Shown here: in pieces, positions 16,632 through 24,758 of the stretch
Layout: every line of letters begins with the position of its first letter
Numbering within the stretch: position 1 is the first letter of the stretch
From: Bacillota bacterium
Lineage (GTDB): Bacteria > Bacillota > UBA4882 > UBA8346
Length of the DNA stretch: 52,589 nt
NCBI GenBank assembly: GCA_023436305.1
Contig: JAEZJQ010000017.1
Coordinates: 1 to 52,589, forward strand
Direction: 5' to 3'
Translations under genes and position numbers: made by a program
The notes under the pieces: generated by a model
The model's database searches: none
Seen by the model: only the letters and a program-made list of their open reading frames with translations
What the model was told of the DNA's origin: nothing

Positions 16632-17762
16632 TTGGTTTCCGTACAGCAGATCGTAAAAGCTTTAAATGAACTAGCGCCCTGGGATCTGGCTGAAAGCTGG
16701 GACCATGTGGGCTTACAGATTGGCAGCCCGAACCGGAAGGTTCAACGGGTATTATTGGCGGTGGATTTAAACCGTGAAGTGCTGGAGGAAGGTTTAAGCC
16801 AAAAAGTTGATGGGTTCATCGTCCATCATCCATTGTTGTTCAAACCGTTTTTTCAAGTCAATCCGGAAACTGCAGGTGGGTATTATCTAAGTACTCTATT
16901 GAGAAATGATTTGTTTCTTATTGCCGCTCATACTAATCTAGATAAGGCCAGACACGGCTTAAACAGCTATTTGGCTGATTTACTGAGTTTAAAAGAGTGC
17001 ACCCCGATTGAAATGGTTTCTTCGGAAAAATGTAAATTCATCGTTTTTACTCCCGAGAGCCATCTCATCGCGGTACGGGAAGCCATGGCCCAAGCGGGGG
17101 CGGGGATTATCGGGAATTATAGCGAATGCTCCTTTGAATTACGGGGGAACGGAACTTTTCGGCCGGGTAGCGAATCCCGGCCTTATTTGGGAGAAGTGAA
17201 CCAGTTTGAAACTGTTGCCGAAGTTCGTTTGGAGATGATTGCCGACCGGCGGGATCTTCCCCGGGTATTAAAGGCGATTTATGCGAGCCATCCTTACGAG
17301 GAACCGGCCGTGGATGTTTATCCGTTACTTAATTCCTCACCGCACGGCCTGGGGTGTATCGGGAATCTCGATGAGACCGTGGAATTTGGAGACTTGTGCA
17401 AAATTATTCAAAGTAAATTAGAGGCCAAAACTCTGAGAATCGTGGGTGAACCTCAAAAGAAAGTCAAACGGTTGGGGATTTGTACCGGAAGCGGTGGTAG
17501 CTTACTCTATAAAACAATCAGCCGGGGCGCTGATGCTTATTTAACCGGCGAACTGGGTTATCATGATTTTCACGCCGCAAAAGATAGCGGTTTAGCGGTT
17601 GTTGAAGCTGGTCATTGGACTACTGAACACTGCTTTATCCCGTTGGTAATGGATTATTTGCAGAAAATATTTAGCGAACTTGCATTTCTACCGGTTGTCT
17701 CCGCTAAGACGGAACCATACCGGATTATTCATCAAGGTGAAGTGTTGAAGAGTGAAGTGTGA
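16632..17762 (+). CDS. Nif3/YqfO-like dinuclear metal protein
   Basis: A 376-residue member of the NIF3/DUF34 family, which forms toroidal hexamers with a two-metal site per subunit; the physiological reaction is unsettled. Metal ligands are visible in V-H-H-P-L-L and A-A-H-T-N-L-D near the N-terminus, and in G-Y-H-D-F-H-A plus E-A-G-H-W-T-T-E near the C-terminus. The middle ~110 residues are the PII-like insert found in YqfO of Bacillus, and the length agrees with YqfO. TTG 16632 was chosen for the GAGGTG site upstream. The position after rpoD is conserved, although the usual trmK gene is absent here. Confidence 0.9.
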   Translation: MVSVQQIVKALNELAPWDLAESWDHVGLQIGSPNRKVQRVLLAVDLNREVLEEGLSQKVDGFIVHHPLLFKPFFQVNPETAGGYYLSTLLRNDLFLIAAHTNLDKARHGLNSYLADLLSLKECTPIEMVSSEKCKFIVFTPESHLIAVREAMAQAGAGIIGNYSECSFELRGNGTFRPGSESRPYLGEVNQFETVAEVRLEMIADRRDLPRVLKAIYASHPYEEPAVDVYPLLNSSPHGLGCIGNLDETVEFGDLCKIIQSKLEAKTLRIVGEPQKKVKRLGICTGSGGSLLYKTISRGADAYLTGELGYHDFHAAKDSGLAVVEAGHWTTEHCFIPLVMDYLQKIFSELAFLPVVSAKTEPYRIIHQGEVLKSEV

Positions 17763-17848
17763 AAAAAGAAAAAAGTATAACTAGGTTGTTTTTTATTTCG
17801 CCCTTCATCCTTTAACCTTCACATTTTATTTACGCGGAGGAGTATACA

Positions 17849-18559
17849 ATGGCATATCTTCCAATTTTATTTCAAATCCAGACGATTGAAAGCCGGTTAC
17901 AAGCATTGAAGAAAGGCGAAGAGCTAGTCCGAAACGATCCGAAGGCAGCTCAAATCGAAACGGCGCTGAAAGAGATTAATGTCTTATTGGCCGGATTTGA
18001 AAAAAAACGGATTAACCTGCGAAGTTCCAACCGGAAATTGGAGCTTGAGTTAAAATCCAGCGAGGAACATTTAGCTACGGAAGAAAAAAAGCTATATGGC
18101 GGTTCAGTAACCAATTCCCGGGAACTGGGGCTGATTGAGCAAAAAGTGACGGAATATAAGAAAACCGCCGGTAAACTGGAGGATGAGATTATTCTAGGAA
18201 TGGAGAAAGATGAAAGTTTGGGAGCGCAAATCGCGGATCTTCAAAAACGGAAAACCGCTTGCGAACAGGAACTGGCGTCGTTGAGAACTTTGGCATCTCA
18301 AAGGTTGCGGGAGATAAATATTGAAGTAACGGGATTGGAAAATGAATTAAGTGAGGTGTTGCCTAAAGTACCCGAGGAATGGCTGGCCCGTTTTCACAAG
18401 ATCGCCGGCGCCCATCATGGTGTCGGTATTGCGCAAGTTAAAACGGGGAATTGCGGGGCTTGCCACGTTAGCTTGCCGGATATGCTGCTGCAGAAAGTGA
18501 AACGGGGTGACGACATCATTACCTGCTGTGAAAATTGCGGCCGGATTTTATACTATTAA
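17849..18559 (+). CDS. Coiled-coil protein with C4 zinc ribbon
   Basis: A 236-residue protein: residues 5-180 are a long antiparallel coiled coil rich in Leu, Glu and Lys. The C-terminus carries a four-cysteine zinc ribbon, C-G-A-C-H and C-E-N-C-G-R-I-L-Y-Y. This is the zf-RING_7/DUF164 family, a nucleic-acid-binding-like protein of unknown role commonly next to nif3. The ATG follows GCGGAGGAG. It probably shares a transcript with the Nif3 gene 86 bases upstream. Confidence 0.85.
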   Translation: MAYLPILFQIQTIESRLQALKKGEELVRNDPKAAQIETALKEINVLLAGFEKKRINLRSSNRKLELELKSSEEHLATEEKKLYGGSVTNSRELGLIEQKVTEYKKTAGKLEDEIILGMEKDESLGAQIADLQKRKTACEQELASLRTLASQRLREINIEVTGLENELSEVLPKVPEEWLARFHKIAGAHHGVGIAQVKTGNCGACHVSLPDMLLQKVKRGDDIITCCENCGRILYY

Positions 18560-18735
18560 TAAAAGTTGTGAGTAATCCGAGTTGCGGGTTGTGAGTTGAA
18601 TTTTAAGTTTTGAATTTTAAGCTGCGAGTTATTCAATCCATATGAACTTGGAAATTTTACGATTGCGGAAGTTGGTTCCGTTATTTGTCTAAATATTGAA
18701 GTATTTCGTGAAATCAAAGTCGATTACCATACAAT

Positions 18736-18764
18736 TTGACATTCCACCCCTTATATGTTAGACT
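18736..18764 (+). promoter_or_regulatory. Promoter of rnpB
   Basis: A perfect TTGACA at 18736-18741, a 17-base spacer and TAGACT at 18759-18764. The predicted start at about 18771 is just upstream of the P1 helix of RNase P RNA. Confidence 0.8.
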
Positions 18765-18783
18765 AAATTGACAACTGAATACA

Positions 18784-19312
18784 AATAACTGCCTCGGGTA
18801 ACCGCGTGATTTAATATTCTTCGAATATTAATTATCCTTCGAATATTGGTATCCGTTGAATATTAGTCATGAGGAAAGTCCGAGCTCCACAGAGCGGGAT
18901 GCTGGATAACGTCCAGGGGGGGCGACCCCACGGAAAGTGCCACAGAAAAGGAAACGTCATCTTTCGCATTTAAATTAAGGAATTGATTTAACGTGAAAGC
19001 TGTCAAAGCTGAAAAGGTGCGGTAAGAGCGCACCAGCAGTCGAGGAATCGGCTGGCTCGGCAAACCCCATCCGGAGCAAGACCAAATAGGGAAGAGTTTT
19101 TAAGTTGTTCATACAGCTCTAAGCTGCTGATGCAGCTTTAAGTTGCTTTGCAGCTTAAGAATACCGGTGGACAGCAATGTTGCCGGAAAATGCGGCTCGC
19201 TTTGCTTCCGGGTTGGTCGCTGGAAGCGCCGGGCAACCGGCGTTCAAGATAAATGGTTACCGCCTGTAGCGACGCTATAGGTACAGAACTCGGCTTACAG
19301 GGGCAGTTATTT
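18784..19312 (+). ncRNA. rnpB: RNase P RNA (expanded)
   Basis: The catalytic RNA that trims tRNA 5' ends. Conserved region I reads GAGGAAAGTCCGAGCTCC (near 18870). Later there are GGTGCGGTAAGAGCGCACC, CCCCATCCGGAGCAAGACC and, at the 3' end, ACAGAACTCGGCTTACAG. P1 forms between AATAACTGCC (18784-18793) and GGCAGTTATT (19302-19311); P2 between GGTAACC and GGTTACC. At about 528 bases it is much longer than the usual 350-400. The extra length lies in a P3 arm built of TTCGAATATT repeats (18815-18868) and in tandem AAGCTGC-type hairpins at about 19090-19165. Confidence 0.95.
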
Positions 19313-19322
19313 TATTAAAAAA

Positions 19323-19350
19323 CCCGCAGATATGAGGCGGGCTTTTATTT
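19323..19350 (+). terminator. Terminator of rnpB
   Basis: Stem CCCGC/GCGGG (19323-19327 and 19337-19341) with a 9-base loop, followed by CTTTTATTT. Confidence 0.8.
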
Positions 19351-19423
19351 ATGGTGCTAACTAATTGGGGACGGATGTTATGTAAACCTTGCGCTCCTGT
19401 GCGCTTATGGAGGAGATAAGATC

Positions 19424-20368
19424 TTGGACCGGAAAGCGATTTGTTATCTTAAGCCAAATACGCTGGAATACTATTTGACGGTTCCTCCCGAGGTGCCGCA
19501 TCACTTGGCGAACCAAGGGTTTGATTTCAGGTATTGCGAAACAGCCGACGATTTTTTTAAATGGTTACCGGAAGCGGAGATTGCACTGGTGGCTGATTTT
19601 AAAGCGGAATGGATCCGGCGGGCGCCGAAGCTGAAATGGGTAGCCACTTACTCTGCCGGCAAGGAGCGGATTGCGGAAACGGATTTGATAAAGCAGGGAA
19701 TTAAAGTTAGTTTTGGACGGTTTCACGGGAAAATCATGGGAGAAACCATCATCGGAATGATGTTATTCGTAGCCCGGGGATTGGGTTCGGCTTACCGGGT
19801 TCAGACAAAAATCGAGTGGTGTGACCGGTTCTTGCAGGATAAGCTGTGGACCTTACGGGGTAAAACCTGTATGATCTTAGGACTTGGAAACATTGGGAGG
19901 TATGTGGCCAAGTTGACGAAAGCTTTCGGAATGTTCAACATTGGGGTCAAACGCACTGTAAAAAGCCCATCCCCCGATGTGGATGAACAAATCACTTTCG
20001 ATTTGTTTCCCAAATATTTGCCCTTTGTTGATCACCTGGTGATTATCCTGCCCAGGGACAAAAGTACCAATAATATCATCGGCACCACCGAACTCAAGTC
20101 AATGAAACCAACCGCCGCGGTTTATAATGTGGGGCGGGGAAATTGCGTGGATGAGGCTGCTCTTTATGAAGCTTTGAAAAGCAAACAGATTCATTTTGCT
20201 TGTCTGGATGTGTTTCAGACCGAACCATTGCCGTTCGAAAGCCCATTGCGTGACTTGGACAATATATTGATTTTGCCTCATATTTCAGCATTTACTCCTG
20301 AATACTTCCTGTTGTTTTTTGAAGAGTTTTTGGATGATTTTGATCAATACCTGGCGTATCAAGCATGA
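19424..20368 (+). CDS. D-2-hydroxyacid dehydrogenase family protein
   Basis: A 314-residue NAD(P)-dependent 2-hydroxyacid dehydrogenase. The Rossmann fingerprint is G-L-G-N-I-G-R-Y-V-A near residue 150. The catalytic set is present: Arg in Y-N-V-G-R-G-N-C-V-D-E, Glu in D-V-F-Q-T-E-P-L-P and His in L-P-H-I-S-A. Such enzymes reduce 2-keto acids to D-hydroxy acids or the reverse (phosphoglycerate, glyoxylate and others). The substrate cannot be assigned, and no ACT domain is present. TTG start after a GGAGGAG site. Only 15 bases separate it from the methyltransferase gene, so the two probably form an operon. Confidence 0.85.
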   Translation: MDRKAICYLKPNTLEYYLTVPPEVPHHLANQGFDFRYCETADDFFKWLPEAEIALVADFKAEWIRRAPKLKWVATYSAGKERIAETDLIKQGIKVSFGRFHGKIMGETIIGMMLFVARGLGSAYRVQTKIEWCDRFLQDKLWTLRGKTCMILGLGNIGRYVAKLTKAFGMFNIGVKRTVKSPSPDVDEQITFDLFPKYLPFVDHLVIILPRDKSTNNIIGTTELKSMKPTAAVYNVGRGNCVDEAALYEALKSKQIHFACLDVFQTEPLPFESPLRDLDNILILPHISAFTPEYFLLFFEEFLDDFDQYLAYQA

Positions 20369-20383
20369 AGAGGGAGAACGACA

Positions 20384-21178
20384 ATGATTACCAGCGCTGG
20401 CAATGATCTTATTAAAATGGCCAGCAGTTTACATCATAAAAAAGGCCGTTTGGAACAAAACCTATATCTGGCGGAAGGAATTCACCTGGTCCAGGAGGCG
20501 GTCCGGGCCGGGGTTCAAATACACCGGTATTTCTGGTGTAGTAAGTTGACTTCAACTTCGGAAGGGCAATTGTTGCTTAAAATTCTGCAAGCCCGCCATG
20601 AAGGTCACGAAGTGAGTGAAGTTGTATTTGCCAAAATCAGCGAAACTGAAAATCCACAAGGGATTTTGGCGGCAATAACCATTCCCGACAATCCGGGACT
20701 GGATTTTACGAATATTCGGTTGGGATTAATTATCGATGGTTTGCAAGATCCCGGGAATGTAGGTACCATTATTCGGACAGCATGGGCCGGGGGTTTGGAT
20801 GGGCTGATTTTTACACCGCAAACTGCCGACCCTTATCAGGGAAAAGTGGTAAGAGCGAGCATGGGCGGGGTCTTCTCGCAAAAGATTTACCGGAATGTGA
20901 CGCCTCAAATTATTGTTGAGGAAGCCCGGCGGGCCAAAGTCCAAATCGTAGCCGGCGCGCCCGCGGCCAAACAGAATATTTTTGAAGTGAACCTAGTACC
21001 CCCCACTGTATTTCTAGTCGGGAACGAAGGACAGGGAATTAATTCCATCTGGGAGGATTTTTCATTGCAATGGGTTAAAATACCACAACCAGGCCGCGCG
21101 GAATCGCTAAACGTGGCTGTGGCGGCGGGAATATTAACTTATGAAGCTGTTCGTCAACGTTTACAAGCTAAATATTAG
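20384..21178 (+). CDS. TrmH/SpoU-family RNA 2'-O-methyltransferase
   Basis: A 264-residue SPOUT methyltransferase. The N-terminal ~90 residues are the SpoU substrate-binding domain. The knotted catalytic part holds D-P-G-N-V-G-T-I-I-R-T, L-V-G-N-E-G-Q-G-I and I-P-Q-P-G-R-A-E-S-L-N-V-A, motifs 1 to 3 of the family. It methylates a ribose 2'-OH in rRNA or tRNA using S-adenosylmethionine. In Bacillus the homologue ysgA precedes pheST, which is missing here. The exact nucleotide target is not deducible. Confidence 0.9.
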   Translation: MITSAGNDLIKMASSLHHKKGRLEQNLYLAEGIHLVQEAVRAGVQIHRYFWCSKLTSTSEGQLLLKILQARHEGHEVSEVVFAKISETENPQGILAAITIPDNPGLDFTNIRLGLIIDGLQDPGNVGTIIRTAWAGGLDGLIFTPQTADPYQGKVVRASMGGVFSQKIYRNVTPQIIVEEARRAKVQIVAGAPAAKQNIFEVNLVPPTVFLVGNEGQGINSIWEDFSLQWVKIPQPGRAESLNVAVAAGILTYEAVRQRLQAKY

Positions 21179-21302
21179 GTTTTTTCACAACGCTTTTCAT
21201 TATGGATACTTGTAAAAATTAAATGGCTCTGTTATAATTAGTAAAGAGCGTTGCGGTAACCGATTTCACGACAACAGTCAGTGAAAAAGGGGTTGAGATG
21301 AA

Positions 21303-21404
21303 GTGAAATTGTCAGCGGATTTTTTTTGGAAGGTTTTTGAATCCACCGGTTCTATCACCGCCTATTTAATATACCGGGAAATTGTTAGAACCAGCCCGAT
21401 ATAA
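21303..21404 (+). CDS. YqzL-like small protein
   Basis: A 33-residue frame with a GTG start and TAA at 21402. It reads M-K-L-S-A-D-F-F-W-K-V-F and then E-S-T-G-S-I-T-A-Y-L-I-Y. The W-x-x-F-x-x-T-G-S-I-x-A-Y-L-x-Y pattern is that of the YqzL family of very small Bacillota proteins, whose function is unknown. A GGGGTTGAG stretch lies 10 bases upstream. In Bacillus yqzL is between recO and era, not here. Confidence 0.7.
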   Translation: MKLSADFFWKVFESTGSITAYLIYREIVRTSPI

Positions 21405-21855
21405 TTACTTAGACAATCTAAGTGCTTATCTACGCCTCGCTTTTTTAATTGAATATCATAGCCACCTACCCGTGGATGCGCGCGCCAATGACGGAAGAAA
21501 CTGCTTCCAAAAAACGGTGGCGGGAAAATTTGTTTGAAAAGTTTTCCTGGGCGGTTGGTTGAAAGTTCTCTTCCGGGCATTATACTTATTGCGTTTGAAG
21601 GTATAACCTTTCGGTGATACTTTTTTAAGGGTTTCTTTTGTTCACGCAATTGAGTTAGAGTGCTTTTTCGAACATGGGAGAAAGCTGGATTATTTCCGTT
21701 TTTCCGGTTACTTACGAATTGTTTATATAAACGGTATTAGTTTTTTTAGGAGTCACGATTAACCTTTTTTCCTTAGGGATGAAAGGTTTTTTGCATTCGG
21801 TAATAACCCCTCTCCTCCAGACATAGATTGTACCAAAAACGGAGGTGTTTTTCGA
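21405..21855. other. Long intergenic region where pheST might be expected
   Basis: About 450 bases. Apart from a hairpin terminator at 21761-21793, nothing coding was recognised. No T-box leader core (AGGGTGGNACCGCG) was found. Confidence 0.4.
21761..21793 (+). terminator. Hairpin terminator
   Basis: Stem AACCTTT/AAAGGTT (21761-21767 and 21782-21788) followed by TTTT. It lies 63 bases before the next gene, so it could also be a leader attenuator. Confidence 0.65.
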
Positions 21856-22761
21856 ATGCGATTCTTTCAGACACAAATGCTAAAAAAGGGCGTCCGGCCC
21901 GCCTGGTATAGCGTTATTCTTTATCTTGGTCTAGCCGCTATCTGGTTCGTTTTATCTCAGGAGGTATATAGGAGCCGGTTGAATTATTTGGAATTACGAA
22001 TCATGCAGTTTTGTCAAAGCGGCTTGATTGCTATCATATATCTGGGCAGACAATTGTTATTTCGGGATGCCCGAAACCCTCGGGCTTTTAAATGGGCGGC
22101 GGGTCTGTTTTTATTAGTTTTTTTGGGTTTAAAATTCTCCCCAATCATTCTCGAGGTGCAAGGCGAAAGTTCGTTTAATTGGCAAGACCTACCTTTGATA
22201 TTCCTGGAAGGGCTTATTTTAAGTATATTTCTGGCATGGTTTGCGGAAATCATCATTTCTGTTTTTCAATTTTGGCGGCAACTACCCCGCTTTCAGTTGC
22301 GGGTTTCATACCAGTATTGGAACCGGTTGTGGATCGAAAATGTACAACTTGGTCTACTGATAACTCTGTTCATGATTCTTGTTTATTTATATATCGCTAA
22401 TTTTCTACTGGTGGATACGGTTTTATATAGTTATTTCTTGGTAGTTTCAGTAATCTGTACAGGCGTGGGGTTGTTTTTAATGTTCTTTAAAAAGGTTTGG
22501 GGGTGGCGTGAAGAGGCGATTCGGACGATTGATGGGCAACTTGAGCCGTATATTGAATGGTCGAAATATAAAAGGGATAATGAATCCAATTTTAAAGAAA
22601 TGGATGTTATAACCTGGGTTCAATATCTGCTAACTATCCGGGAATATTTGCGCCACATGAGGCAAATTTTTATATCCTGGTGGGCGATTATGGCCTATTT
22701 GCTTTTTTGCGGGATACTATTGTGTCTGCCATATTTATTGAATGTGGTTATCGAAGTTTGA
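21856..22761 (+). CDS. Multi-pass membrane protein, unknown
   Basis: A 301-residue protein with about seven hydrophobic segments: near residues 17-35, 50-65, 75-97, 108-135, 165-190, 192-215 and 275-298. A polar loop of about 55 residues lies before the last helix (W-G-W-R-E-E-A-I onward). No family motif was recognised. The ATG follows GGAGGTG, so translation is well supported. A terminator follows it and another hairpin precedes it, so it is a single-gene unit inserted between the methyltransferase and zapA genes. Confidence 0.7.
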   Translation: MRFFQTQMLKKGVRPAWYSVILYLGLAAIWFVLSQEVYRSRLNYLELRIMQFCQSGLIAIIYLGRQLLFRDARNPRAFKWAAGLFLLVFLGLKFSPIILEVQGESSFNWQDLPLIFLEGLILSIFLAWFAEIIISVFQFWRQLPRFQLRVSYQYWNRLWIENVQLGLLITLFMILVYLYIANFLLVDTVLYSYFLVVSVICTGVGLFLMFFKKVWGWREEAIRTIDGQLEPYIEWSKYKRDNESNFKEMDVITWVQYLLTIREYLRHMRQIFISWWAIMAYLLFCGILLCLPYLLNVVIEV

Positions 22762-22844
22762 AAGCGGTATCCAAAATGCTTCTCCGAATAATATGATTAA
22801 AATGAAGCTGCGGACCGATAATTAAATACAAGATAATTGATGTC

Positions 22845-22872
22845 TTCCTTCTTAGCGGAAGGAATTTTTTTT
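22845..22872 (+). terminator. Terminator before zapA
   Basis: Stem TTCCTTC/GAAGGAA (22845-22851 and 22858-22864) followed by eight T residues. Confidence 0.8.
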
Positions 22873-22962
22873 AAAACAGCCAATTTTAATAACAGAACAT
22901 TTGCTGGGGACTCCGAGTGGCAAAAGACTTCGGTAATTGGTAAGGATCGAGGTGTAAAATCA

Positions 22963-23232
22963 ATGATTGTCCATAAAAAAACAACCGCCGCCGAAAATAG
23001 TTATATCTTTGATATCATGGGCGATGAGTATGTGGTCAAAGGATCGGATCAGCCGGAATATATGGAATCGATCATTAAGTATTTGGAGTCGGTTATTCAA
23101 AGCATAATAAGCGCCAACCCCAAGTTGATCAAAAGCCAGGTGGCTGTCCTGGCGGCGTTGAAAATAGCGGATGAACTTTATAAATTACGGCAAGAATATC
23201 AATGTCTGGAACAAAGAAGGTCCAAAAATTAG
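22963..23232 (+). CDS. zapA: Cell division protein ZapA
   Basis: An 89-residue protein with the ZapA pattern. The N-terminal beta strands (Y-I-F-D-I-M-G-D-E-Y-V-V-K-G) are followed by a long helix (E-Y-M-E-S-I-I-K-Y-L onward). It bundles FtsZ filaments at mid-cell. ATG 22963 was chosen for the GAGGTG site 8 bases upstream; a longer in-frame extension upstream overlaps the terminator and is unlikely to be translated. It is coupled to the cvpA-like gene 12 bases downstream, as zapA-yshB are in Bacillus. Confidence 0.85.
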   Translation: MIVHKKTTAAENSYIFDIMGDEYVVKGSDQPEYMESIIKYLESVIQSIISANPKLIKSQVAVLAALKIADELYKLRQEYQCLEQRRSKN

Positions 23233-23244
23233 GAGGTTTATGGT

Positions 23245-24057
23245 TTGACCTGGTTGGATTGGGTAATTGGGGCGGTTCTTGGCCTTTTTATCTTTTTAGG
23301 ATACCGTAAGGGCTTCGTACAGCAATTCTTCGATTTGCTTGGTAGTGTATTTGCCTTACTGTTGGCGTTTTATTTTTATCAACGGCTGGGGAAATATCTA
23401 GCGCAGCTGCTTAATTGTTCGGTGCCGCTTTCGAATATCATCGGGTTTATTTTGATTGTGATCATAATTAGCGGGACGGTAAGCTTTATCGGGAGACGCT
23501 GGCATGTGGCCAATAAGGATGAACCGGTGGCCCTAATTGACGGTTTAATGGGCGCTTTGCTTGGCGGTGTTAAAGCGGCAATTATTATCTTAATTATACT
23601 GTTGATCATTATTGCCACGCCTTGGAATTTTTTACACAAGCCCATTGAAACTTCAACTTTCGCCAAAGATCTGCTCCGGTTGGAATCGTTGTTTTATTTT
23701 ATACAAGACCGATCTTTACCGCCGGATATTCCGCGCTTGGTGGTATCACCGGATGGCGTGCGGCTCAAGGGCATTAATGAACGGAAACTTTCCGGAGCCA
23801 TTTGTGTTGCCTGTGGAGCGAAGGTGCATTACCGGAGGTTGGTGAAACAGGGGTTATCGTATTATCCACAGACTTATTGTCCAAAATGCCACCGGCTCAG
23901 TGATGGCTGTCTGACTTTTGAAGGATACCACATGATAAACGGAGTATGCCCTTATGAAAAAATAGGAAGTATAGGGGTTACTGACTGCAAAGTCTGGCCT
24001 AACCTGGAGCCCGCCAGGGTTCGGGGTAAATGCCCGGTGTGCGGAAGGACGCAGTAA
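23245..24057 (+). CDS. CvpA-family membrane protein with Cys-rich tail
   Basis: A 270-residue protein. Residues 1-135 hold four membrane helices in the CvpA pattern (W-L-D-W-V-I-G-A-V-L-G-L, G-F-V-Q-Q-F-F-D, D-G-L-M-G-A-L-L-G-G). About 50 linker residues follow. The C-terminal ~85 residues are cysteine-rich: C-V-A-C-G, Y-C-P-K-C-H, G-C, V-C-P, D-C and K-C-P-V-C-G. These are two or three likely zinc knuckles. Typical CvpA/YshB proteins stop after the membrane part, so the tail is unusual. CvpA proteins are linked to envelope maintenance; the tail's role is unknown. TTG start after AGGAGG. Confidence 0.8.
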   Translation: MTWLDWVIGAVLGLFIFLGYRKGFVQQFFDLLGSVFALLLAFYFYQRLGKYLAQLLNCSVPLSNIIGFILIVIIISGTVSFIGRRWHVANKDEPVALIDGLMGALLGGVKAAIIILIILLIIIATPWNFLHKPIETSTFAKDLLRLESLFYFIQDRSLPPDIPRLVVSPDGVRLKGINERKLSGAICVACGAKVHYRRLVKQGLSYYPQTYCPKCHRLSDGCLTFEGYHMINGVCPYEKIGSIGVTDCKVWPNLEPARVRGKCPVCGRTQ

Positions 24058-24155
24058 TAAAAAATGGTGTGTCGTTATAGCGTAAGGCGAATAAAACACG
24101 GTACGCCGGGTATAGTGTATAAATATTAAAGACAGGAGAGACTTGGGGCGATTAT

Positions 24156-24758
24156 TTGGATTGGTTAACCGTGGTTCAGTGGGTAATTAGACCTATCGCT
24201 ATTTATATATCAGCGTTAGCCTTGGTTAGGATCTTGGGAAAGAGGGCATTGGGGCAGCTTACGCTGTTCGATCTGGTGATTATGGCCGGAATTGGTGATG
24301 TCATTGTAGTCGTTGCTTTGGATCAGCAGATTTCTTTTCAAAAGGGATTGTATATGTTGGGTTTATTGGGCGGATTGGAGCTTTTTTTGTCCATGCTTAC
24401 TTACCGTTCGCCTTTTTTCGCGCGCTTGCTGGAAGGGAAGCCTACCTTGCTCGTCAAGGACGGAGTTTTACTTGAGAAAAATTTAGCCAAAGAACATATT
24501 TCCCGATCCGATCTGCGGCAAGAATTGAGGAAACTGGGAGTGGCCAATATATCGCAAGTTGCTCAGGGGGTACTTGAAGCCTGCGGTAATTTCAGTGTAA
24601 TATTAAAAGATGAGCAAGACGATTGTCCGATATTGAAACTATCGGGGGCGCCAGTTAAGGAATGTCCGGTCTTCAATGAATTATATCAGGAAGTTACCGC
24701 GCTGCGCGCCGAATTGAAATCGCTTCGGGAAATCATTATTATGAAAAAGGAAAGTTAG
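24156..24758 (+). CDS. DUF421 (YetF-type) membrane protein
   Basis: A 200-residue protein with three N-terminal membrane helices (about 8-25, 45-60 and 68-85). The DUF421 hallmark R-I-L-G-K-R-A-L-G-Q-L-T-L-F-D-L-V follows the first helix. The cytoplasmic domain contains K-P-T-L-L-V-K-D-G and S-R-S-D-L-R-Q-E-L-R. The Bacillus relatives YetF, YdfS and YrbG contribute to spore-germinant receptor function or membrane integrity; the biochemical role here is unknown. The TTG start has GGGGCG 5 bases upstream and ends one base before the next gene. Confidence 0.85.
   Translation: MDWLTVVQWVIRPIAIYISALALVRILGKRALGQLTLFDLVIMAGIGDVIVVVALDQQISFQKGLYMLGLLGGLELFLSMLTYRSPFFARLLEGKPTLLVKDGVLLEKNLAKEHISRSDLRQELRKLGVANISQVAQGVLEACGNFSVILKDEQDDCPILKLSGAPVKECPVFNELYQEVTALRAELKSLREIIIMKKES

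Noticed and set aside
21362..21649. Minus-strand frame of 95 codons in the 21.4 kb gap
   Set aside because: Its end overlaps the YqzL-like gene, there is no ribosome binding site, and the composition is unlike a protein.
21178..21855. T-box leader expected before pheST
   Set aside because: The T-box core AGGGTGGNACCGCG and a specifier hairpin were not found, and pheST itself is absent.
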